From positions 769,095 to 833,094 of the forward strand of contig NWQL01000001.1 of NCBI GenBank assembly GCA_002798175.1: a DNA stretch of 64,000 bases, written 5' to 3'. Source of the stretch: Lysobacteraceae bacterium NML91-0213. Its GTDB lineage: Bacteria; Pseudomonadota; Gammaproteobacteria; Xanthomonadales; Xanthomonadaceae. Below are positions 23,581 through 32,744 of the stretch, piece after piece. Each line of letters starts with the position of its first letter. The stretch's first letter is position 1. The translations under genes and the position numbers were made by a program. Under the pieces are notes generated by a model, which was given only the letters and a program-made list of their open reading frames with translations, was not told where the DNA came from and made no database searches.

Positions 23581-26205
23581 ATGTCGCAGCAAACCACCAT
23601 CCGCAAGCTGGCCGCACTGGTGAACACACCGGTCGAGAAACTGCTGGAGCAGCTGGCCGAGGCCGGCATGAAGTTCAGCAGCCCCGACCAGGTGGTCACC
23701 AGCACCGAGAAGGTGAAGCTTCTCGGCTTCCTGCGCCGCACCCACGGCAAGTCCGAAAAGGCTGCCGAGGAAGCGGTCAGCCCGAAGAAGATCACCCTCA
23801 ACCGCAGCCGCAAGCAGGAACTCACCGTCGGTGGTGGCAAGAATCGCCAGACCGTCGACGTGGTGGTGCGCAAGAAGGTCACCGTGGTCCCGCCGACCGG
23901 CAAGGACGATGGCGTCGACCCGGCGTCCGGCCTGTCGCGCGAAGAGGCCGAGCGTGCCGAGATCCTGCGCAAGCTGGAGGAGTCGCGCCAGCGCAACCTC
24001 TCCGAGCAGCAGCGTCTGGCCGAGGAGGACAAGCGTCGTGCCGAGGAGGCCGCCGAACGCAGGCGCGAGGCGGAAGCCGAGGCCGAGCGTCTGCGCAAGG
24101 AAGCCGCTGCCGCCGCCGCCGTGGTGACAGGCGATGCCACCGCCGCCCCTGCGCGCCGCGCGCCGCATGGCCACGGGCATGGCCAGCCGGCCAAGCCGGC
24201 CGGTCCTGCACGCGATGACCGCAGCGCCGCCAACAAGGGCAAGGCGCAGCGCGGGTCGCATGCAATGGTCGCCGGGGTCGAGGACGACGAGAGCACCGCG
24301 CGTTTCGCCGGCCAGCTGCACCTGTCGGCGGCGGATCGTGCCCGTCGCAGCACCGCCCGTGGCCGGCCGAAGCCGCGCCGCAACGTCGAGCAGTCGCGTG
24401 GCGGCTCCGGCGGTCCCCATGGGTTCGAACGTCCGACCGCACCGGTCGTGCGCGAGATCGCCGTGGGCGACGCGATCACCGTGGCCGACCTCGCGCAGAA
24501 GCTCGCGCTGAAGGGCGGCGACGTGGTCAAGGCGCTGTTCAAGATGGGCGTCATGGCCACCATCACCCAGACCATCGACCACGACACCGCGGTGCTGGTG
24601 GTCGAGGAACTGGGGCACAAGGCCGTGCGCGCGGAATCCGACGACGCCGAGAGCGTGCTGGTCGCCCACGTCGCCGACGTGCAGGGCGAGCAGGCTGCGC
24701 GTCCGCCGGTGGTCACCATCATGGGTCACGTCGACCACGGCAAGACCTCGCTGCTGGATTACATCCGCACCACCAAGGTCGCGACCGGTGAGGCGGGTGG
24801 CATCACCCAGCACATCGGCGCCTACCACGTGGAGACCCCGAAGGGGGTCATCAGCTTCCTCGACACCCCGGGCCACGCCGCGTTCACTTCGATGCGCGCT
24901 CGTGGCGCCAGGCTCACCGACATCGTGGTGCTGGTGGTTGCGGCCGACGATGGCGTGATGCCGCAGACCATCGAGGCGATCCAGCACGCGCGCGCCGCCA
25001 AGGTGCCGCTGATCGTGGCGATCAACAAGATCGACAAGTCCACCGCCGATCCGAACCGCATCAAGAACGAACTGCTCGAGCACCAGGTGGTGGCCGAGGA
25101 CTTCGGCGGCGACACCCAGATGGTCGAGCTGTCGGCCAAGACCGGCATGGGCGTCGACGACCTGCTCGACGCGATCTCGCTGCAGGCCGAAGTGCTGGAG
25201 CTGCGCGCGGTGCAGGACGGCCGTGCCACCGGCACGGTCATCGAATCCTCGCTCGACAAGGGCCGCGGCCCGGTCGCCACCGTGCTGGTGCAGCAGGGCC
25301 GCCTCAACCGCGGCGACTACCTGGTGTGCGGCGTGCAGTACGGCCGCGTGCGTGCGCTGTTCGACGAGAACGGGCAGGCCGTGGACGGGGCCGGTCCGTC
25401 GATCCCGGTGCAGGTGCTCGGCCTGTCGGGCGTGCCCGATGCCGGCGACGACTTCGTGGTCGTCGACGACGAGCGCCTGGCCAAGGACGTTGCCCAGCAG
25501 CGCGAAGCCAAGCGTCGCGAGACGCGCCTGGTGCAGGCTGCGGGCAACCGCATGGAAGACATCATGGCGCAGATGGGCCAGGCCGAGCAGCAGCTGTCGC
25601 TCAACCTGGTGGTCAAGGCCGACGTGCAGGGCTCGGTGGAAGCGCTCAAGCAGGCGCTCACCGCGCTGTCGAACGAGCAGATCCGCATCAACATCATCGT
25701 GTCCGGCGTGGGCGGCATCACCGAATCCGACGCCAACGCGGCGGCGACCGCCAAGGCGACGATCATCGGCTTCAACGTGCGTGCCGACGCCTCGGCGCGC
25801 CGCGTGGTGGAGACCAACGGTCTCGACCTGCGCTACTTCTCGATCATCTATGACGTGATCGACCAGGTGAAGCAGGTGGCCTCGGGCATCCTCGGCATGG
25901 AGATCCGCGAGGAGATCATCGGTATCGCCGAGGTCCGCGACGTCTTCCGCAGCTCCAAGTTCGGTGCTGTCGCCGGCTGCATGGTGGTGGAGGGCGTGGT
26001 CAAGCGTTCCAAGCCGATCCGCGTGCTGCGCGACAACACCGTCGTCTTCGAGGGCGAGCTGGAGTCGCTGCGCCGCTTCAAGGAAAACGTGGACGAGGTC
26101 CGTGTCCACACCGAGTGCGGCATCGGCGTGAAGGCGTACAACGACGTCAAGGTCGGCGACCAGATCGAGTGCTTCGAGCGCATCGAGGTCCAGCGCACGC
26201 TGTAA
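23581..26205 (+). CDS. infB: Translation initiation factor IF-2
   Basis: IF-2 is the GTPase that brings initiator tRNA to the 30S subunit. The 874-residue protein has IF2 N-terminal subdomains, a long charged Lys/Glu/Arg coiled region (about 120-200), and the GTPase domain with G1 at about residue 382 ([12 protein letters not shown]), G3 DTPGHAAF and G4 NKID. Domains II-IV follow, the last carrying the fMet-tRNA-binding C2 fold. Internal starts that could make shorter isoforms were not assessed. The gene follows nusA by 121 bases. Confidence 0.97.
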   Translation: MSQQTTIRKLAALVNTPVEKLLEQLAEAGMKFSSPDQVVTSTEKVKLLGFLRRTHGKSEKAAEEAVSPKKITLNRSRKQELTVGGGKNRQTVDVVVRKKVTVVPPTGKDDGVDPASGLSREEAERAEILRKLEESRQRNLSEQQRLAEEDKRRAEEAAERRREAEAEAERLRKEAAAAAAVVTGDATAAPARRAPHGHGHGQPAKPAGPARDDRSAANKGKAQRGSHAMVAGVEDDESTARFAGQLHLSAADRARRSTARGRPKPRRNVEQSRGGSGGPHGFERPTAPVVREIAVGDAITVADLAQKLALKGGDVVKALFKMGVMATITQTIDHDTAVLVVEELGHKAVRAESDDAESVLVAHVADVQGEQAARPPVVTIMGHVDHGKTSLLDYIRTTKVATGEAGGITQHIGAYHVETPKGVISFLDTPGHAAFTSMRARGARLTDIVVLVVAADDGVMPQTIEAIQHARAAKVPLIVAINKIDKSTADPNRIKNELLEHQVVAEDFGGDTQMVELSAKTGMGVDDLLDAISLQAEVLELRAVQDGRATGTVIESSLDKGRGPVATVLVQQGRLNRGDYLVCGVQYGRVRALFDENGQAVDGAGPSIPVQVLGLSGVPDAGDDFVVVDDERLAKDVAQQREAKRRETRLVQAAGNRMEDIMAQMGQAEQQLSLNLVVKADVQGSVEALKQALTALSNEQIRINIIVSGVGGITESDANAAATAKATIIGFNVRADASARRVVETNGLDLRYFSIIYDVIDQVKQVASGILGMEIREEIIGIAEVRDVFRSSKFGAVAGCMVVEGVVKRSKPIRVLRDNTVVFEGELESLRRFKENVDEVRVHTECGIGVKAYNDVKVGDQIECFERIEVQRTL

Positions 26206-26317
26206 CGGATGCGACAACCGGCGTCGGGAGGGAGCGGGAACGTGCAGCGGCGGTGCCGCCTGCTCGTCCCCGCACCCTTCGCGCCGGCCGACGCGCTGTC
26301 GACCAGGAGTTCCCACC

Positions 26318-26719
26318 ATGCCCACCAAATCCTTCCATCGCACCGATCGCGTGGCCGCGCAGCTGCGCCGCGAACTCGGCACCCTGGTCCGCCAGGCCGT
26401 GTCCGAGTACGGGCTGCCGTCGGTAAGCGTGTCCGACGTCGAGGTCACCCGTGACCTCGCACATGCCAAGGTGTTCGTGACCGCGCTGCAGGCCGAACGC
26501 TCGCGCGAGGCGATGGCAGGCCTCAAGGCCCTGGCCGGCGAGATCCGTTTCCGCCTCGCCCGGCTGGTCAAGCTGCGCCACGTGCCGGAACTGCATTTCC
26601 ACTACGACGATTCGGTCGATCGCGGCGAGCGCATCGACAACCTGCTGCGTGATCTTCCCGATGCGCCGGTCGACGCCGACGATGGCGATCAGGGCGCTGG
26701 CGGGGCGCGCGACGCCTGA
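26318..26719 (+). CDS. rbfA: 30S ribosome-binding factor RbfA
   Basis: RbfA is a KH-fold protein needed for late 16S rRNA 5'-end maturation and cold adaptation. The 133-residue protein has HRTDRVAAQLRRELGTLVR, VSVSDVEVTRDLAHAKVFV and the C-terminal PELHFHYDDSVDRGERIDNL motif typical of the family. AGGAGTTCCCACC precedes the ATG, a clear ribosome site. Confidence 0.96.
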   Translation: MPTKSFHRTDRVAAQLRRELGTLVRQAVSEYGLPSVSVSDVEVTRDLAHAKVFVTALQAERSREAMAGLKALAGEIRFRLARLVKLRHVPELHFHYDDSVDRGERIDNLLRDLPDAPVDADDGDQGAGGARDA

Positions 26720-26770
26720 AGCACGGCGCGGCATGCATGGCATGGCCGCGACGTGCGATGACGTGTAGCC

Positions 26771-27742
26771 ATGTCCAAACCGCGCAGACGTGTCCGCAAG
26801 GTCGACGGCATCCTCCTGCTGGACAAGCCGCGTGGCCTGAGTTCCAACCAGGCCCTGCAGGAAGTCCGCAAGCTGTTCGAGGCCGAGAAGGGCGGCCACA
26901 CCGGCAGCCTGGATCCGCTCGCCACCGGCCTGCTGCCGGTGTGCCTGGGCGAGGCGACCAAGATCGCCGGTGGCCTGCTTGGCGCCCGCAAGGCCTATGA
27001 CACCGTTGCCCGGCTGGGGGCGGTGACCGATACCGACGATGCCGATGGCCAACTCCTGCGCGAGCGCCCGGTGCCGGCGTTGCGGGTCGCGGAGATCGAC
27101 GCCGCCCTGCAGGCGTTGACCGGCCGCATCCTGCAGCGTCCACCGATCTACTCCGCACTCAAGCGTGGCGGCGAGCCGCTCTATGCCAAGGCGCGCCGTG
27201 GCGAACACGTCGAGGTGGAGCCGCGCGAGGTGGACGTGCACGGGTTCGCCCTGCAGTCCGCAGCGGATCTGGTCGACGATCTCCAGGGCGTACCGCCGCA
27301 GTTGCGGCTGCATGTCGAGTGCGGCTCGGGCACCTACGTGCGCAGCCTGGTCCGCGACCTCGGCGAAGCCCTCGGCTGCGGCGCGCACGTGGCCGAACTG
27401 CGCCGCATCTGGGTGGATCCGTTCCGCGATCCGCGGTTGTGGACCCTGGATGCCCTGCAGGCGCTGGCGGAACGCGGTCGTTCGGCGCTGGAAGCGTGCC
27501 TGCTGCCGATCGAGTCCGGAATGGCGGCGTGGCCCGAGGTCCGTCTCGACGCGCGGCAGGCGGAGGCGCTGTCCTACGGGCAGGTGGTCAGTGGCGGGTT
27601 CCAGCCGCGGGGCGAGGTTGGCGTGTTCGACGTGAACGGGCGGGCCCTGGGGCTGGGCGAGGTCGATGGCGACGGCCGCCTGCGTCCGCAGCGCCTGTTC
27701 AGTTGGGCGGTCAGCCAGCCGGGGCGCGTGGTCGGCTGCTGA
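26771..27742 (+). CDS. truB: tRNA pseudouridine(55) synthase TruB
   Basis: TruB makes pseudouridine 55 in the T loop of tRNAs. The 323-residue protein has the N-terminal [15 protein letters not shown], the catalytic Asp48 in [36 protein letters not shown] and [20 protein letters not shown]-terminal PUA-like tail is present. It follows rbfA by 51 bases. Confidence 0.96.
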   Translation: MSKPRRRVRKVDGILLLDKPRGLSSNQALQEVRKLFEAEKGGHTGSLDPLATGLLPVCLGEATKIAGGLLGARKAYDTVARLGAVTDTDDADGQLLRERPVPALRVAEIDAALQALTGRILQRPPIYSALKRGGEPLYAKARRGEHVEVEPREVDVHGFALQSAADLVDDLQGVPPQLRLHVECGSGTYVRSLVRDLGEALGCGAHVAELRRIWVDPFRDPRLWTLDALQALAERGRSALEACLLPIESGMAAWPEVRLDARQAEALSYGQVVSGGFQPRGEVGVFDVNGRALGLGEVDGDGRLRPQRLFSWAVSQPGRVVGC

Positions 27743-27748
27743 GCGCGG

Positions 27749-27777
27749 TTGTTCCCGCGCCCTGTTCGCGGTAACAT
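27749..27777 (+). promoter_or_regulatory. Possible promoter ahead of rpsO
   Basis: TTGTTC (27749-27754) and TAACAT (27772-27777) are 17 bases apart just after the truB stop. The match is moderate (3/6 and 4/6). It would give a leader of about 150 bases for rpsO, long enough for the S15 autoregulatory structure known in other bacteria. Confidence 0.35.
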
Positions 27778-27932
27778 TTCGCGCGCTTTTTCAAGCGTTT
27801 GCGTTTCACTTTCTTCCACCCATGGCGGGCCCTGGCGGTGCGTCGATCGTGGTCTGTCCCACGCCGCAGTCCGGGCCGTGTCGCAGTCCCCCCACGTCGC
27901 GTCTTCTGCGGGCTTTGCGACACGAGGCTTCC

Positions 27933-28193
27933 ATGTCCATCGATACCACCAGCATCATCAACGAACACAAGCGGGCCGAAGGCGACACCGGTTCGCCGGA
28001 AGTGCAGGTCGCGCTGCTGACCGCGCGCATCGTGCACCTCACCGAGCACTTCAAGACCCACAAGAAGGACCACCACAGCCGGCGCGGCCTGCTGCAGATG
28101 GTCAACCAGCGTCGCAGCCTGCTGGATTACCTGCACCGCAAGGACGCCGACCGCTACAAGGCACTGATCGAGAAGCTCGGTCTGCGTCGTTAA
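27933..28193 (+). CDS. rpsO: 30S ribosomal protein S15
   Basis: S15 binds the central domain of 16S rRNA early in assembly. The 86-residue protein has the family core [22 protein letters not shown], the [10 protein letters not shown] rRNA-binding loop and [12 protein letters not shown] at the end. The ATG at 27933 was chosen because upstream in-frame sequence overlaps truB and has no S15 homology. E. coli S15 represses its own translation, and the long leader leaves room for that; this is inference. Confidence 0.97.
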   Translation: MSIDTTSIINEHKRAEGDTGSPEVQVALLTARIVHLTEHFKTHKKDHHSRRGLLQMVNQRRSLLDYLHRKDADRYKALIEKLGLRR

Positions 28194-28204
28194 ACCGGCA
28201 CCAC

Positions 28205-28235
28205 ACGCGGCGCAGCGATGCGCCGCGTTTGTTTT
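28205..28235 (+). terminator. Terminator between rpsO and pnp
   Basis: ACGCGGCGCA and TGCGCCGCGT form a perfect 10-base stem with loop GCGA, followed by TTGTTTTG. In E. coli, pnp is reached both by readthrough from rpsO and from its own promoter; the same layout fits here. Confidence 0.75.
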
Positions 28236-28349
28236 GAGCATCCGCGAAATACCGCGCTGCAGGGATGCGGTGACATGCAGGACCAACGGCCTCCGGGCCC
28301 GGTGCTGCATCGGCGACGCCGCGCTGACGCGCACGACGCCACCCTACAG

Positions 28350-28392
28350 GACCGCGCAACGCGGTCGCCCGGTCGGGGCAAGGGCCCCGGGC
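28350..28392 (+). promoter_or_regulatory. Structured pnp leader with consecutive stem-loops
   Basis: GACCGCG-CAA-CGCGGTC (28350-28366) is followed by a second GC-rich hairpin from GCCCGG at 28367 to CCGGGC. They lie about 40 bases before the pnp start. Enterobacterial pnp leaders carry a stem-loop cut by RNase III for autocontrol; whether this is equivalent is unknown. Confidence 0.45.
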
Positions 28393-28430
28393 GGTTCATC
28401 GAAGAAAGAGTCATCTAAGGACACAACAAC

Positions 28431-30539
28431 GTGGCAAAAGTTACCAAGAACTTCCAGTACGGCAGCCGCCAGGTCACGCTCGAAACCGGTGAGATCGCCC
28501 GCCAGGCGAGTGGTGCGGTCATGGTCTCGTGCGAAGGCACCGTGCTGCTGGTCACCGCCGTCGCCAACAAGACCGCCCGCGAGGGGCAGGACTTCTTTCC
28601 GCTGACGGTCGATTACCAGGAAAAGTTCTACGCCGGTGGCCGCATCCCCGGTGGCTTCTTCAAGCGCGAGGGCCGCCAGACCGAGAAGGAGACGCTGATC
28701 TCGCGGCTGATCGATCGCCCGATCCGCCCGCTGTTCCCGGATGGCTTCCGCAACGAGGTCCAGATCATTGCCACGGTGATGTCGATGAACCCGGAGGTCG
28801 ATGGCGACATCCTGGCCCTCATCGGTGCATCGGCCGCGCTGTCGCTGTCGGGCGCGCCGTTCGACGGCCCGATCGGCGCCGCCAAGGTGGGCTACCGGGA
28901 CGGCCAGTACCTGCTCAACCCGACCGTGTCCGAGCTCAAGGATTCCGACCTCGAGCTCGTCGTCGCCGGTACCGCCAATGCGGTGCTGATGGTGGAGTCC
29001 GAGGCCAATGTGCTGTCGGAAGACGTGATGCTGGGCGCGGTGATGTTCGGCCACCAGCAGATGCAGGTCGCGATCAGCGCGATCAACGAGCTGGTTGCCG
29101 AAGCTGGCAAGCCGAAGTGGGAGTGGACCGCGCCGGCCGCCAATGAAGGCGTGGTCGCCGCGATCCGCAATGCCGTGGGCGAGCAGCTCTCGGCCGCGTT
29201 CCAGGTGCGTGACAAGCTGCAGCGCCGCGACGCGATCTCCAACGTCCGCAAGGCGATCCTCGAGGCGCTTGCGCCGAACGCCGAGGCCAACGCCTGGACC
29301 TCCAGCGAGCTGTCGAAGGAGTTCAGCGAGCAGGAATACCAGACCATGCGCGACTCGGTCATCAGGACCAAGGTGCGCATCGATGGCCGTGCGCTCGACA
29401 CCGTGCGCCCGATCACCTCCAAGGTCGGCATCCTGCCGCGCGTGCACGGCTCCTCGCTGTTCACCCGTGGCGAGACCCAGGCGATCGTCGCCGTCACCCT
29501 CGGCACCGCCCGCGACGGCCAGGTGATCGACGCGGTGGCCGGCGAGTACAAGGAACACTTCCTGTTCCACTACAACTTCCCCCCGTATTCGGTGGGCGAA
29601 GCCGGCCGCATGATGGGCCCGAAGCGTCGCGAGATCGGCCATGGCCGCCTCGCCAAGCGCGGCGTGCTCGCGGTCATGCCGACGATCGAGGAATTCCCCT
29701 ACACCATCCGCGTGGTCTCGGAGATCACCGAGTCGAACGGTTCGTCGTCGATGGCCTCGGTCTGCGGTTCGTCGCTGGCGCTGATGGACGCGGGCGTGCC
29801 GATCAAGGCGCCGGTCGCCGGCATCGCCATGGGCCTGGTGAAGGAAGGCGACGAGTTCGTCGTGCTGTCCGACATCCTCGGTGACGAGGACCACCTCGGC
29901 GACATGGACTTCAAGGTGGCCGGTACCAGCGAGGGCATCACCGCCCTGCAGATGGACATCAAGATCCAGGGCATCACCGAAGAGATCATGAAGGTCGCGC
30001 TGGCCCAGGCGAAGCAGGGCCGCCTGCACATCCTCAAGGAGATGGAGGCTGCGCTCAGCACGCCGCGTTCGGAGCTGTCGGAGTTCGCGCCGCGCCTGAT
30101 CACCATCAAGATCCATCCCGACAAGATCCGCGAGGTCATCGGCAAGGGTGGTTCGGTGATCCAGGCGATCACCAAGGAAACAGGCACCCAGATCGACATC
30201 CAGGACGATGGCACCATCACCATCGCCTCGGTCGACGCTGCTGCCGGGAAGGCCGCCAAGGACCGCATCGAGCAGATCACCTCGGATGTCGAGCCGGGCC
30301 GGATCTACGAGGGCAAGGTCGTCAAGATCATGGACTTCGGTGCGTTCGTGACGATCTCCCCCGGCAAGGACGGCCTGGTGCACGTGTCGCAGATCTCCAG
30401 CGAGCGCGTGGAGAAGGTCGGCGACAAGCTGAAGGAAGGCGACATCGTCAAGGTCAAGGTGCTGGAAGTCGACAAGCAGGGCCGCATCCGCCTGTCGATC
30501 AAGGCCGTCGAGGAAGGCGAAGGTACGCCGGCCGAGTGA
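28431..30539 (+). CDS. pnp: Polyribonucleotide nucleotidyltransferase (PNPase)
   Basis: PNPase degrades RNA 3' to 5' with phosphate and is part of the degradosome. The 702-residue protein has two RNase PH domains ([37 protein letters not shown]), a helical linker, the catalytic-core [16 protein letters not shown], a KH domain ([15 protein letters not shown]) and an S1 domain ([17 protein letters not shown]). The start is GTG at 28431 with AAGGAC about 9 bases upstream. It ends the cluster with a strong terminator. Confidence 0.97.
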   Translation: MAKVTKNFQYGSRQVTLETGEIARQASGAVMVSCEGTVLLVTAVANKTAREGQDFFPLTVDYQEKFYAGGRIPGGFFKREGRQTEKETLISRLIDRPIRPLFPDGFRNEVQIIATVMSMNPEVDGDILALIGASAALSLSGAPFDGPIGAAKVGYRDGQYLLNPTVSELKDSDLELVVAGTANAVLMVESEANVLSEDVMLGAVMFGHQQMQVAISAINELVAEAGKPKWEWTAPAANEGVVAAIRNAVGEQLSAAFQVRDKLQRRDAISNVRKAILEALAPNAEANAWTSSELSKEFSEQEYQTMRDSVIRTKVRIDGRALDTVRPITSKVGILPRVHGSSLFTRGETQAIVAVTLGTARDGQVIDAVAGEYKEHFLFHYNFPPYSVGEAGRMMGPKRREIGHGRLAKRGVLAVMPTIEEFPYTIRVVSEITESNGSSSMASVCGSSLALMDAGVPIKAPVAGIAMGLVKEGDEFVVLSDILGDEDHLGDMDFKVAGTSEGITALQMDIKIQGITEEIMKVALAQAKQGRLHILKEMEAALSTPRSELSEFAPRLITIKIHPDKIREVIGKGGSVIQAITKETGTQIDIQDDGTITIASVDAAAGKAAKDRIEQITSDVEPGRIYEGKVVKIMDFGAFVTISPGKDGLVHVSQISSERVEKVGDKLKEGDIVKVKVLEVDKQGRIRLSIKAVEEGEGTPAE

Positions 30540-30581
30540 TCGACCTCATCGCCGCGTGTCCGACGCGCGGCAGGTGTCATG

Positions 30582-30610
30582 AAAGAGCGGGCTTCGGCCC
30601 GCTCTTTTTT
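30582..30610 (+). terminator. Strong intrinsic terminator after pnp
   Basis: AAAGAGCGGGC-TTCG-GCCCGCTCTTT forms an 11-base stem with a stable TTCG tetraloop followed by a T tract. It is the clearest terminator in the window. Confidence 0.92.
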
Positions 30611-30647
30611 GTTCTTCTTCCGGTCGAGGGGTGTTGGTCAGGAGCCA

Positions 30648-30732
30648 CAGGGGGATGCCCAGCCGGATATCTCCGCGTCCTGCTCCCACATCCGGCCGCC
30701 GCCATCCATGGCCGGCTCTGGACATCCCCCTG
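30648..30732 (+). repeat. Inverted-repeat hairpin element, copy 1
   Basis: The element is bounded by CAGGGGGATG and its exact complement CATCCCCCTG. AGCCGG (30661-30666) pairs internally with CCGGCT (30712-30717), and the core GCCATCCATGGCCGGCT sits at 30701-30717. Copy 2 has the same core on the other strand, and the two share further blocks (CCGCGTCC, CCGGCCGCC, GGAC). Confidence 0.75.
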
Positions 30733-30870
30733 CGTCCGCGGCGGGCCCCGAGCTGCCGCCGCGTCGGCGAGAAGGTCAACAGCAGGATCGTTGGGGATGT
30801 AGTCGCAGTCGCGCGCCGCAACCGCTGTTGATCTTCGTACCGAAGCCGACGAACGTCGAAGCCCGTGCGT

Positions 30871-30967
30871 GCGCCGGGGGGTGTGGTCCCAGCCGGCCAT
30901 GGATGGCTGGCGGCCGGCCGTGGTAGCTGGACGCGGACTCCGGCCGGGGGAGCACACCCCCCGGCGC
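30871..30967 (-). repeat. Inverted-repeat hairpin element, copy 2
   Basis: A 97-base element bounded by a perfect 15-base inverted repeat (GCGCCGGGGGGTGTG at 30871-30885, complement at 30953-30967). Its core at 30891-30907 is the exact reverse complement of the 17-base core of copy 1. It is probably a member of a dispersed, non-coding intergenic family; no transposase is nearby. Confidence 0.75.
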
Positions 30968-31131
30968 GCGCGACGGGCAGCGCAGAATCAAACGGAGCAC
31001 CTCGCCGACGCACGGGCAGTCCGGCTGTCTGCCAGGCCTCTCGGCGAGATGGCGGACAAGCTTGTCGGAGCACCAGATCGGGAGAGGCGGCGAGAAGAGC
31101 TTCTTCGCCGCTACAAGTGAACGACGGTCGC

Positions 31132-31160
31132 TCGATAACGGGGTCGGACCCGTGTATCGA
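31132..31160 (-). terminator. Possible hairpin terminator of the GntP-type permease gene
   Basis: TCGATA-ACGGG and CCCGT-G-TATCGA form a stem with one bulge around loop GTCGGA, immediately after the permease stop on the minus strand. No T tract follows, so termination would be weak or Rho-assisted. Confidence 0.45.
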
Positions 31161-31161
31161 C

Positions 31162-32565
31162 TCAGACGATCCCGGTCACATAGAACAGCGTGATCACCAC
31201 GAACACCGCCAGCGTCTTGATCACGGTGATGGCGAAGATGTCGCCATAGGCCTGGCGATGGGTGAGGCCGGTGACCGCAAGCAGCGTGATCACCGCGCCG
31301 TTGTGGGGCAGGGTGTCCATGCCGCCGGAGGCCATCGAGGCCACGCGGTGCAGGACTTCCATCGGGATGCCCGCCGCCTGCGCGTTGGCGATGAAGCTCT
31401 CCGCCATGGCCGCCAGCGCGATCGACAGCCCCCCCGAGGCCGAGCCGGTGATGCCGGCCAGCGCGGTAACCGTGACCGCTTCATTGACCAGCGGATCCGG
31501 GATCGCGGCCAGCGCATTGGCCACCAGCAGGAAGCCGGGCAGGGCGGCAATGACCGCGCCGAAACCGTATTCCGATGCGGTATTCATCGAGGCGAGCAAT
31601 GCGCCCCCCACCGCGGCCTTGCTGCCCTCGGCAAAGCGCGCAGCCACGGTGCGCCAGGCGAACGCCAGCACGGTGAAGATGCCGATCAGCAGCGCGCCCA
31701 TCACCGCCCAGATCGCCGAGATGCGCGCGACTTCCTGCACCACCGGCGCAGGATCCCCCACCACTGCGGGCACGAAGCTGTGCGAAGCGCCGTACCAGCC
31801 GGGGATCCACTGCGTCAGCAGCAGGTTCGACACGCCCACCATCACCAGCGGCAGCAGCGCGATCAGCGGATGGGCGAGGCTGTCGCCGGTGAACGCCGCG
31901 GGCTCGTTGGCAAGCGTGGCCGGGTCGCCATAGCCTTCGCCGGCCTGCAGCGCCTTGCGGCGGCGCCACTCCAGCCACGCCATGCCGGCGGCAAGGATGA
32001 AGATGCCGCCCAGCGTGCCCAGCACCGGCGCGGCCCAGGTGTCGGTGCCGAAGAACGCGGTCGGAATGATGTTCTGGATCTGCGGCGTGCCCGGCAGCGC
32101 ATCCATCGTGAAGGTGAAGGCACCCAGCGCGATGGTGCCCGGGATCAGCCGTTTGGGGATGTTGCCCTGGCGGAAGAGCTCGGCCGCGAACGGATACACG
32201 GCGAACACGACCACGAACAGCGACACGCCGCCGTAGGTGAGCAGCGCGCACACGAGCACGATCGACAGCATCGCGCGCTGTGCGCCGACCACGCGGATGG
32301 TAGCGGCCACGATCGCCCGCGAGAAGCCGGAGACCTCGATCAGCTTGCCGAACACCGCGCCCAGCACGAACACCGGGAAGTACAGCTTGAGGAAGCCGAC
32401 CATCTTGTCCATGAAGAGGCCGGTGAACATGGGCGCCACCAGCGACGGATCGGTCAGCAGCACCGCGCCCATGGCCGCCACCGGTGCGAACAGGATGACG
32501 CTGTGGCCGCGGTAGGCGACCAGCATCAGGAAGCCCAGTGCGGCGAGCACGATCAGCAGGGACAT
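31162..32565 (-). CDS. GntP-family permease (possible 3-hydroxybutyrate/organic-acid carrier)
   Basis: A 467-residue protein with about 12 hydrophobic segments, starting MSLLIVLAALGFLMLVAYRG. FAPVAAMGAVLL and the overall pattern match the GntP/gluconate:H+ symporter family, whose members carry gluconate, other sugar acids or D-3-hydroxybutyrate. It is transcribed away from a TonB receptor across 179 bases and is near a 3HB-oligomer hydrolase and PHA synthase, which makes a short hydroxy-acid such as 3HB a reasonable substrate; that part is inference. The family call is fairly sure. Confidence 0.75.
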   Translation of the reverse strand: MSLLIVLAALGFLMLVAYRGHSVILFAPVAAMGAVLLTDPSLVAPMFTGLFMDKMVGFLKLYFPVFVLGAVFGKLIEVSGFSRAIVAATIRVVGAQRAMLSIVLVCALLTYGGVSLFVVVFAVYPFAAELFRQGNIPKRLIPGTIALGAFTFTMDALPGTPQIQNIIPTAFFGTDTWAAPVLGTLGGIFILAAGMAWLEWRRRKALQAGEGYGDPATLANEPAAFTGDSLAHPLIALLPLVMVGVSNLLLTQWIPGWYGASHSFVPAVVGDPAPVVQEVARISAIWAVMGALLIGIFTVLAFAWRTVAARFAEGSKAAVGGALLASMNTASEYGFGAVIAALPGFLLVANALAAIPDPLVNEAVTVTALAGITGSASGGLSIALAAMAESFIANAQAAGIPMEVLHRVASMASGGMDTLPHNGAVITLLAVTGLTHRQAYGDIFAITVIKTLAVFVVITLFYVTGIV

Positions 32566-32622
32566 GGATCGATCCGGGGTTGACGACGGTCGCCAGTGTG
32601 GGCAGCCGTGTACCGGCCCCCC

Positions 32623-32668
32623 ATTGTCCGAAGGTACAAGTGATGGCCATCCGGACGCTGCCTAGGCT
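32623..32668 (+). promoter_or_regulatory. Candidate regulator site and -10 box ahead of the TonB receptor gene
   Basis: A 15-mer ending in GGTAC (32623-32637) matches 10 of 15 positions of the one at 39735-39749. A -10-like TAGGCT (32663-32668) lies 25 bases downstream, inside ACGCTGCCTAGGCT, which resembles ACGCTGCTAAGGT at the second site. Confidence 0.4.
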
Positions 32669-32744
32669 TGCCGTCATGGTCCAGGCGACCAGGGTGCTCG
32701 CAACGGCGCGCGCCACGAGGATTCAGACCCGTGGGAGGGGACAC

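Larger units (their letters stand above)
30611..31161. other. Gene-free region between pnp and the GntP-type permease
   Basis: These 550 bases hold two related hairpin elements in inverted orientation, an 11-base inverted repeat (GCGTCGGCGAG at 30761-30771, its complement at 31001-31011) flanking the second element, and a hairpin just beyond the permease stop. Several ORFs cross the region, but their translations are Arg/Pro/Gly-rich, differ in every frame and lack ribosome sites, so none is annotated. Confidence 0.7.

Noticed and set aside
23203-26571. 1122-residue open frame on the minus strand across nusA, infB and rbfA
   Set aside because: Shadow of GC-rich coding DNA: it runs antisense to clear genes, is His/Arg/Leu-rich with no family motifs, and has no ribosome site.
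30865-32583. 572-residue plus-strand frame over the hairpin elements and the permease gene
   Set aside because: Antisense to the permease for most of its length, repetitive His/Arg/Gly composition and no ribosome site.
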